A stretch of 6,553 nucleotides of DNA. It comes from Candidatus Nitrosopolaris nunavutensis (GTDB lineage: Archaea; Thermoproteota; Nitrososphaeria; Nitrososphaerales; Nitrososphaeraceae). Shown one piece after another: positions 1 through 4,213 of this stretch (position 1 is the first letter of the stretch; every line of letters starts with the position of its first letter). Below the pieces are notes generated by a model. That model did not search any database. It was given only the letters and a program-made list of their open reading frames with translations, and had not been told where the DNA came from. The DNA lies in assembly GCA_002501855.1 (NCBI GenBank), contig DAOM01000146.1, positions 1 through 6,553 on the forward strand. The letters run 5' to 3'. The translations under genes and the position numbers were made by a program.

Positions 1-17
1 TCAGTTATGCAACATAG

Positions 18-539
18 CAGTATATAACTACATGTGATGAGAAGATTAGACGTCTGATGGAACCAGGTACCCCTCCAGCGCATTCTATGTTTAAGGTAAT
101 AAAGAAATTTACAGATGCAGGTGTATGCTGTGGTGTAAACATTGATCCTATTATGCCCGTTATTACTGATTATCAAAGCCAATTGCAAGAAATAATAGAT
201 AGCTGTCATGATTCAGGTGTTCCATATGTTTTTGGTGCGCTTTTGAGGTTAAGATCTGATATATGGGAGAGAGTGAAAATAATTCTAAAATTACTCCATA
301 GTGAAAACGGAATTGACCAGTACAAAAAAACCATTTATCAATTCAGAGAGCCGTTGGAACCATGGTGCAACGTTACAGTCAATGAATCCTATGAAAGCCG
401 TGTACTTCAAAATTTAGAAGAAAAAGTGTCGGAGAAAGGGATGATATTTGATTTTCCAGATTTAATTAGAACTAGACGTCCAAATTCAAATCAGAGTTAT
501 AACGGAGGACAACAAGTTACTTTAACGAGCTATATGTAA
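18..539 (+). pseudogene. C-terminal half of a radical SAM protein, SplB-like (COG1533)
   Basis: This reading frame carries the C-terminal half of a radical SAM enzyme of the spore-photoproduct-lyase-like family. The recognisable block starts before the first ATG (position 57) with TTCDEKIRRLMEPGTPP, then an 'AGV..GVNIDPIMPVITD' segment and an 'RLRSDIWER' segment. These correspond to the second half of the barrel in COG1533 proteins. The N-terminal half with the CxxxCxxC iron-sulfur motif is missing from this frame, because a TAG at 15-17 closes it. The ATG at 57 is the only standard start, yet it falls inside conserved sequence and is unlikely to be genuine. The end (GGQQVTLTSYM) looks like a natural C-terminus. 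Bases 1-24 read SVMQHSSI in frame 1 and could be the preceding residues, so a one-base shift near 25 is likely. Without its cluster-binding half the product cannot be an active radical SAM enzyme. The family assignment is fairly sure; whether an N-terminal half lies left of the window is not visible. Confidence 0.6.
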
Positions 540-744
540 AAGATAGAACCACTGCCTTTAGGAGCTGTGTTGAGAATGTTTCAGAGTCATTTGATATGGC
601 TATAGAGGCAGAAAGAACAGTACATTTACTCCTAATAGGACCGCCCGCATTCGCCAAATCAATGTTTATGAGTTCACTTACAAGATGAGAGGTCACAATG
701 CTGTTGGAGGGAATTCTACAAAATTCGGTATTGTTGATTTTTCG
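503..744 (+). pseudogene. AAA+ ATPase fragment with Walker A motif
   Basis: This is a remnant of an AAA+ ATPase. Frame 2 is open from 503 to the TGA at 686-688 and reads a helical stretch (CVENVSESFDMAIEAERTVH), then a beta strand and a P-loop, LLLIGPPAFAKS, followed by MFMSSLTR. The loop has Ala where GPPGTGKT proteins have Gly, as in MCM-like and related archaeal ATPases (GxPxxAKS). The reading resumes one base out of phase at 685 with GHNAVGGNSTKFGIVDF, a sequence expected shortly after the P-loop. One missing base near 685 therefore explains the break. No start codon precedes the homologous part, whose first residues overlap the 3' end of the radical SAM remnant in another frame. No Walker B, sensor or lid region follows in any frame. 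It is thus truncated at both ends as well as frameshifted. The exact AAA+ subfamily (MoxR-, RuvB- or MCM-like) cannot be decided. Confidence 0.6.
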
Positions 745-1088
745 TTCCTCTTGGTAATGATTTCGTACAAAACTCAATTATGCTATTTAGCCTCGTGAAA
801 GAAATCTAGTGCTAAGTTGAAGGAATCCATTATGTTCTGCAGACTTCGATAACACTTACGTCAAGTCTGATTTGCTTCCATGTTACTTTTTCTGCTTTTC
901 AGGCTTTTCTGCACAAACTTTAATATTCTCGTTCGTAAATTGTAATACTTTTCAAATCACTTAGTAGTAGATACACAAATTCAACTATCGTATGCCTGCA
1001 AATCTGCTTGCCGCGGCTACCCGAACTGATTCTTACAATTTACGTATTTGATGCTTGGTGTATCAAGCTTCAGAGCCAACCCAATAAG
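745..1088. other. gene-free stretch between AAA+ remnant and membrane protein
   Basis: About 340 bases in which no frame on either strand gives a convincing protein. Only short stop-bounded readings occur, for example a Lys/Glu-rich 20-codon reading on the minus strand near 890-955. No tRNA-like B box with a matching acceptor stem, no repeat and no strong hairpin was seen. It may be decayed remainder of the AAA+ gene. Confidence 0.4.
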
Positions 1089-1100
1089 CCTTTTAATAAT
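1089..1100 (+). promoter_or_regulatory. TATA-like element (box A) ahead of the membrane protein
   Basis: CCTTTTAATAAT resembles an archaeal TATA box. Its centre lies about 37 bases before the ATG at 1133. With the usual spacing of about 26 bases from box A to the start site, transcription would begin near 1122 and leave a leader of roughly 10 bases. No clear BRE or Shine-Dalgarno sequence is evident. Confidence 0.4.
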
Positions 1101-1132
1101 ATGGAAGGGGTTATAGCACGATTAATAATAAT

Positions 1133-1603
1133 ATGCAAAATTTATACCGCAAGTACCGAGAATATATCCTCTTTAATAAGAGTATATTTATTGCTGGAAT
1201 CTGTGCATTTCTCGCGGCTGCTTATGTTACTCAAGCCTCTTATTTGACATATAACAAAAGTAACATAACAAATTCAATAGTTGGTTTGACTACAGAATAT
1301 GGTGTTTATTTACCAATTTTTGCACTCTTATTCTATCTGGACAATCGGTATCGGTATGTAGATCCTCTGACGGGAACTAGAAATCATAAGGTGATAATCC
1401 TGGACATCAAAAAACTTATTGCTTCCTTTTCTGTTTCCGAAATTGTATATTCTGTTACCAAAATATCTTCTAATTATCAGCTACTCCAGCTTGGAATACA
1501 ACCGTATCAAGCATCAATGGTTAGCTCACTAATAGCATCTCTGGTTTTTTACGTGGTAATCAACGTCATTGTGATAAAGGTTGTAAAGCTGTTCAATAGA
1601 TGA
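1133..1603 (+). CDS. four-helix membrane protein, unknown function
   Basis: A 156-residue integral membrane protein that I do not recognise. There are four hydrophobic segments at about residues 18-38, 49-69, 88-110 (the weakest) and 127-149. Between the second and third is a polar loop, DNRYRYVDPLTGTRNHK, whose charged and aromatic residues make it the likeliest conserved or functional site. The positively charged N-terminus (YRKYREY) and C-terminus (KLFNR) suggest both lie in the cytoplasm, consistent with an even number of helices. The ATG at 1133 is the first start after an in-frame TAA at 1097-1099 and sits a plausible distance from a TATA-like element. The reading frame is undamaged although it lies between two broken genes, which suggests it is still used. 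The broken DUF488 gene begins 13 bases after its stop, so the two may once have been co-transcribed. No signal peptide or catalytic motif is visible. Confidence 0.7.
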   Translation: MQNLYRKYREYILFNKSIFIAGICAFLAAAYVTQASYLTYNKSNITNSIVGLTTEYGVYLPIFALLFYLDNRYRYVDPLTGTRNHKVIILDIKKLIASFSVSEIVYSVTKISSNYQLLQLGIQPYQASMVSSLIASLVFYVVINVIVIKVVKLFNR

Positions 1604-1615
1604 CAATGAGTTGGA

Positions 1616-2223
1616 ATGAAACAACCCTTCATCATAGACCATTCACATCGTTCATGGAACGAATTTATACTCTGCTACTTATAACATGTACCGCAACCGT
1701 CGCGGATATACGCCGTTTTCCTGGATCTAGAAAATACCCTCATTTTAAAAGGAAATAAGATAAAATCCGTTTCCGCCGACAATACTGATAGGTACAACTA
1801 GGTGGAAGACGATAGGAGATTGACTCCGGTGACACCATTATCAGTGGGCTGGCCCAACAGCTTCCAAATGTATGCAGATTACATGAGAACACAAGCATCT
1901 GAAGAATGTATCAACGAGATATCGTTACTTGCGAAGCATAATACTATCGCCATCTTGTGTGCAGAAGCGCTGCCATGGCTTGTCATCGCAGATTTATAAG
2001 CGATTCTCCTACGATGCTCGGTCTTGAAGTTTATGATATCAAGAACAATAAGCATCCTGACCTTCCCATATTTACTTTATATGCCCAAATTCTTAGTTTC
2101 GAAATAAGATATTCTGCATCTAACTTGCAAGAGGAGCATATAAAGAATCTGCAAAAAAAGACGAGCCGAATCGAAACTATAATACAAGACCGAACCAAAG
2201 CAAACAAAGTCCTGAAGCGCTGA
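1616..2223 (+). pseudogene. DUF488 family gene, multiply frameshifted
   Basis: A DUF488 gene can be followed from start to end, but only by changing frame. An ATG at 1616 opens in frame 2 with FIIDHSHRSWNEFI, matching the family's TIGHSxRSxxEF start, and stops at TAA 1682. Frame 1 (about 1684-1755) gives TVADIRRFPGSRKYPHF, the DIRxxPxSRxxxF motif. Frame 2 resumes with SVSADN, then frame 1 (1792-1812) gives VQLGGRR, the LGGRR motif. Frame 2 (about 1814-1978) gives VGWPNSFQMYADYM and then IAILCAEALPW. Frame 1 from 1982 gives CHRRFISDS, completing the LCAE..PW.CHR motif, and continues through KHPDLPIF to a TGA at 2221. Stops also occur at 1756, 1799 and 1813. The last reading has a Lys/Gln-rich helical tail (about residues 60-88 of that segment) that may be native or read-through. 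The family's biochemical role is not established. No functional protein can be made from this copy. Confidence 0.75.
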
Positions 2224-2326
2224 CGTAATTTAGCTACTTTGTTCTCGCGATTAGTAGGTTAGGACTGGTTCCGCTTCCAAGATGTATCCCCACCCAGCTC
2301 TGAAAAAGTGAAAATAATACGTAAGA

Positions 2327-2336
2327 ATACATAAAG
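2327..2336 (+). promoter_or_regulatory. TATA-like element ahead of the 78-residue gene
   Basis: ATACATAAAG is centred about 28 bases before the TTG at 2360. That spacing would place transcription initiation at or next to the start codon, giving a leaderless mRNA, which is common in archaea. The match to a TATA consensus is moderate. Confidence 0.3.
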
Positions 2337-2359
2337 GTTAAGAGGGATAGAAGATATCC

Positions 2360-2596
2360 TTGCAAAAGATTTTGGTACGTGCACCATCGGAGCTGGCTCA
2401 TAAACTGACGGAAACCCTTAGGCACCGCTACGACGTTCGAACAGAAATACACGAAGATGACAGTAAAGCCATCTGTGAGATAGAAGCAAGGATAACGAGG
2501 AACTGGATTACGATTTGTAGGTTTGCACCTGACGAGAATTTAAAAGATATACTTACGATGTTTAAGGTGAACCTTGAAATAAAAGGCAGGAGATAA
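2360..2596 (+). CDS. small hypothetical protein, 78 residues
   Basis: A small soluble protein that I do not recognise. It starts with KILVRAPSELAHKLTETLRHRY, reading as a strand followed by a helix. Two probable strands come next (VRTEIHED and KAICEIEARIT), then a helix after 'APDENLKDIL' and a basic C-terminus (EIKGRR). The pattern suggests a compact alpha/beta fold but is not enough to name one. The only standard start that includes the first strand is TTG at 2360, because a TAG at 2348-2350 closes the frame; a second TTG at 2372 would remove four residues. A TATA-like element at leaderless spacing and a T-run just after the stop support a one-gene transcription unit. It has no transmembrane segment or signal peptide. 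It follows the DUF488 remnant by 136 bases on the same strand. A truncated remnant of a larger gene cannot be excluded. Confidence 0.5.
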   Translation: MQKILVRAPSELAHKLTETLRHRYDVRTEIHEDDSKAICEIEARITRNWITICRFAPDENLKDILTMFKVNLEIKGRR

Positions 2597-2601
2597 AGTT
2601 G

Positions 2602-2610
2602 TATTTTTTC
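2602..2610 (+). terminator. T-run terminator after the 78-residue gene
   Basis: A run of six T (2604-2609) starts eight bases after the TAA at 2594-2596, with no stem needed. Archaeal RNA polymerase commonly terminates at such T-tracts in the non-template strand. Confidence 0.4.
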
Positions 2611-2638
2611 ATTCTAAATCGTTCACCGCATTTTTCGA

Positions 2639-2779
2639 ATGTACATGGGTTTTCGAATTCTTAAAGAAAACGCGCACCTCTTTCTTGTGGATCTTCGACT
2701 AGGTTATTGCTATCCTATTGAATTGTTGAAAATTCTCGAACTTGTTAGCTTCAAGCATAATTTCCTATGGGAACTTTAA
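2639..2779 (+). CDS. possible small ORF, 46 residues
   Basis: This 46-residue reading starts at tandem ATG codons (2639 and 2645) and is unrecognised. It is moderately hydrophobic and leucine-rich, with a segment LVDLRLGYCYPIELLKILEL that could form amphipathic helices, and it ends in FLWEL. The frame is closed upstream by a TAA seven codons before the ATG. Its TAA overlaps a 12-bp palindrome followed by six T, as if a transcript ended exactly there. There is no Shine-Dalgarno sequence and no clear TATA box. It could equally be a chance ORF or the relic of a longer gene in this otherwise empty 300-base stretch. Confidence 0.22.
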   Translation: MYMGFRILKENAHLFLVDLRLGYCYPIELLKILELVSFKHNFLWEL

Positions 2780-2793
2780 TCGTACGATTTTTT
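2778..2793 (+). terminator. palindrome plus T-run, terminator-like
   Basis: The perfect 12-bp palindrome AATCGTACGATT (2778-2789) runs directly into T residues, giving a T-run from 2788 to 2793. It overlaps the stop codon of the small ORF at 2639-2779. A self-complementary stem this short leaves little loop, so the T-run may matter more than the hairpin. Confidence 0.35.
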
Positions 2794-2901
2794 ACAATTT
2801 ATTTATCCGAATACATTCAATATCAGATTAATCACAAGTCTTCAACAAGGGTTTTTTCATAACTAAAAACAATAATTAGTCAAGCTAAATAATAACAATT
2901 T

Positions 2902-3285
2902 CTAAGGTATATAAAAAAAAGGATATCGCAAAAGCCACTCCTTATTATTGTGCTCAAGTATCAAATTGACATTTCGTCTTGCCGGATTGAAATTTAATGC
3001 AGAAATATTCATGTGATAAAACCCAGCAACAGGATATCGAAGTATTCCCCGCCAGGGAATTTGAGAACGGTTGATGGGGCTTTGTGGCCTTCCTCCCGGG
3101 AGGAAGGCCACAAAGTAGTCCATATTGACGTACAGATTGACAAAGACTGTTAGTTTCTCCCCTGACGAGCGGGCATTTACAAAAATGCTGCCGAATCTAA
3201 CAGTCGATTGAGCGGAAATTGAGCTATTAAGAGCGTATGAGGGTTGAATATGAATTTTCACTTGGTTTTTGATGTTACCTAGCAA
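2902..3285 (-). CDS. hypothetical protein, possible C-terminal end of an exported beta-rich protein
   Basis: A 127-residue minus-strand reading with no family that I recognise. It is rich in alternating hydrophobic and polar stretches, such as STVRFGSIFVNA, KLTVFVNLYVNMDYFVAFL, YHMNISALNF and RNVNLILEHN, ending in LLRYPFFYIP. These resemble consecutive beta strands of an Ig-like or surface-protein domain. There is no signal peptide. The only start is a TTG at 3285, and the frame stays open upstream of it to a TAA ten codons earlier. A 5'-truncated remnant is therefore more likely than a complete gene. The 36-bp palindrome at 3080-3115 lies inside the frame and encodes FVAFLPGGRPQS, so the palindrome is either tolerated or inserted in phase. 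Thirty-eight bases separate the TTG from the hairpin terminator of the next gene on the same strand. Confidence 0.35.
   Translation of the reverse strand: MLGNIKNQVKIHIQPSYALNSSISAQSTVRFGSIFVNARSSGEKLTVFVNLYVNMDYFVAFLPGGRPQSPINRSQIPWRGILRYPVAGFYHMNISALNFNPARRNVNLILEHNNKEWLLRYPFFYIP
3080..3115. repeat. 36-bp perfect palindrome centred on CCCGGG
   Basis: The half-site CTTTGTGGCCTTCCTCCC is followed at once by its exact reverse complement, with no spacer. The inner 12 bp (3092-3103) are CCTCCCGGGAGG, which also occurs at 3710-3721 and 3841-3852. The element is much richer in G+C than its surroundings. It can form a cruciform in DNA or a hairpin in RNA of either strand. No T-run follows on either side, so a simple intrinsic terminator is unlikely. 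Confidence 0.85.
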
Positions 3286-3323
3286 TATCTGATGCCTATT
3301 GTAGCATTAAAGATGATTTCTGG

Positions 3324-3350
3324 AAAGAAAAGTTCCTGCGAGCAGGAACC
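3324..3350 (-). terminator. intrinsic terminator after the small minus-strand gene
   Basis: On the minus strand an 8-bp perfect stem (GTTCCTGC / GCAGGAAC, 3349-3332) with a two-base centre is followed immediately by TTTTCTTT. It lies 13 bases beyond the TGA at 3365-3363. A G+C-rich stem and T-tract at this distance is good evidence that a minus-strand transcript ends here, and so that the gene upstream is or was real. Confidence 0.6.
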
Positions 3351-3362
3351 AATTAAATTGAG

Positions 3363-3592
3363 TCATATACGAAAAAGTGCAAGCTTAATCACAAGTCCAA
3401 TTGATGGATTATCTAGCATCCGTTTGGGCTGCTTTGTTGTGGGATCTACAATGAACTGACCATACATCCTGTTTACATAGTCCTGTATGATTGCCTTTTC
3501 TCTTGGTTTGACCCTAAACCCTATGGTTATTGGATCATCTTGTTTTTCTACACCCTGCCCCTTAGAGGGGACTTGTGCTGGTTTGTTGCCAT
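3363..3592 (-). pseudogene. small basic protein gene, frameshifted near its start
   Basis: The minus strand is open from a TAG at 3605-3603 to a TGA at 3365-3363 but has no standard start near its beginning. It encodes a polar linker (NKPAQVPSKGQGVEKQDDP), a strand-helix segment (ITIGFRVKPREKAIIQDYV), a proline/lysine turn (DPTTKQPKRM) and a final helix (SIGLVIKLALFRI). An ATG at 3592-3590 begins one frame away (MATNQHKSPLRG). Adding one base in the C-run read from 3570-3567 would join them into a 76-residue protein. The strand-helix pattern with basic residues is reminiscent of small ribbon-helix-helix-like DNA-binding proteins, but this is a weak inference. A TATA-like element at leaderless spacing and a strong terminator flank it. 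It is either a recent pseudogene, a sequencing error in a homopolymer, or a gene using frameshifting; no classical slippery heptamer is seen. Confidence 0.5.
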
Positions 3593-3611
3593 GGGGCGGG
3601 TCCTAATTCGG

Positions 3612-3622
3612 TAAAATCTATA
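3612..3622 (-). promoter_or_regulatory. TATA-like element for the small minus-strand gene
   Basis: TATAGATTTTA on the minus strand is centred about 25 bases before the ATG at 3592-3590. Initiation at the expected distance would fall at the ATG itself, giving a leaderless transcript. The perfect spacing is suggestive; the sequence match is moderate. Confidence 0.35.
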
Positions 3623-3709
3623 CCAAACCTTGTTACCCACTAAGGGATAAATTCGATAATTCGACCTTACGATATTAAGTTCAATACGGCATTTTTTGTC
3701 TACCCACAT

Positions 3710-3721
3710 CCTCCCGGGAGG
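3710..3721. repeat. CCTCCCGGGAGG palindrome, copy 2
   Basis: An exact copy of the 12-bp core found at 3092-3103. It shares CCTCCCGGGAGGGTA (15 bases) with copy 3 at 3841. Unlike copy 1, the arms do not extend beyond 12 bp here. Confidence 0.75.
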
Positions 3722-3839
3722 GTAAATTACAACTTTCTGAACATTCTTCTATAACACCCAAGAGTGGGCATTCGCACGCTCATAGGAATCATTTCTTTTT
3801 AAAAGTTTATGTAAAAATGTACGGAAATAGGGGTTGCCG

Positions 3840-3853
3840 CCCTCCCGGGAGGG
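3840..3853. repeat. CCTCCCGGGAGG palindrome, copy 3 (14 bp)
   Basis: A third exact copy of the 12-bp core, here extended to the 14-bp palindrome CCCTCCCGGGAGGG. It lies 130 bases from copy 2 in the same orientation-independent form. The sequence downstream (GGTA) also matches copy 2. Confidence 0.75.
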
Positions 3854-3896
3854 TACTGTTACCGTAAGCAATCTAATGTACAAGAACAAACTATAT

Positions 3897-3926
3897 GAAG
3901 TTGGTGCCTGCAAGGCAATGAACTTC
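3897..3926. repeat. imperfect hairpin, GAAGTT...AACTTC
   Basis: The outer arms GAAGTT and AACTTC enclose inner arms TGCC and GGCA around a five-base loop, with a 2/3-base internal bulge. On the + strand it is followed by a T5 run at 3933-3937, but no + strand gene precedes it, so a terminator role is not supported. Confidence 0.45.
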
Positions 3927-4213
3927 GCCCTATTTTTACGTGTATTTGCTGATGTATGTCATAGGCTCTTTGTCTAGCAGGCGACGTCATGACCTAGATA
4001 TGTTGATATTTTATGCCGGTGCCTTCGGATACGTAGAATAGCTGGAAATTGTGGAAAACGGTTGTAACTCGAGAAAGTTTAGAGGCAAATAACATTGCTG
4101 GTCGAATAGTGATATAGTATCTTCCTCCACAGAATGGAATTTGCTTAACCAAATCATTTTTTACCGCTACGTATTTGCCTTTATTCAATTATAGATGACT
4201 TCGTAAGATATAA

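Larger units (their letters stand above)
3593..4213. other. stretch without a supported gene, carrying palindromes
   Basis: About 620 bases between the small minus-strand gene and the ligase. It holds palindrome copies 2 and 3, a hairpin at 3897-3926, and a minus-strand frame that stays open from 3958 to 3551 apart from one TAG at 3751-3749. That frame has no recognised homology. A 64-residue minus-strand reading at 4188-3994 starts at a TTG directly preceded by an in-frame TAA and is also unrecognised. No RNA gene was recognised. The segment may be decayed coding sequence. Confidence 0.4.

Noticed and set aside
517..777. 86-residue minus-strand ORF
   Set aside because: It lies opposite the AAA+ remnant, whose P-loop and following motif are clear on the + strand. 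The minus-strand product has no recognisable features.
1008..1247. 79-residue + strand ORF overlapping the membrane protein start
   Set aside because: It overlaps the better supported membrane protein in another frame and has no family resemblance or promoter.
2234..2452. 72-residue minus-strand ORF
   Set aside because: It overlaps the 78-residue + gene, which has a TATA-like element and terminator. The hydrophobic stretch looks like an antisense artefact.
3749..3751. TAG at 3751-3749 as a recoded (pyrrolysine) codon
   Set aside because: Pyrrolysine use is known from methanogens and some other lineages with the Pyl machinery. Nothing in this window suggests it, and ordinary decay is simpler.
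3727..3792. 21-residue basic microprotein on the minus strand (MIPMSVRMPTLG...) between palindrome copies 2 and 3
   Set aside because: An A/T-rich TATA-like block lies just upstream, but at 21 codons the ORF is well within chance, and the block is too close to the first ATG for standard spacing.
3080..3853. Palindromes as CRISPR repeats or as intrinsic terminators
   Set aside because: Spacing is irregular (about 620 and 130 bases), only the palindromic core is shared, and no T-run follows any copy on either strand.
3994..4188. 64-residue minus-strand ORF after the ligase
   Set aside because: Its TTG start is directly preceded by an in-frame TAA, there is no promoter or recognisable domain, and open frames of this length are expected by chance. 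It is noted in the gene-free stretch but not called as a gene.
2597..4213. Insertion sequence or integrase in the middle region
   Set aside because: No transposase motifs, no matched terminal inverted repeats bounding a unit, and no tRNA or att-like site were found.
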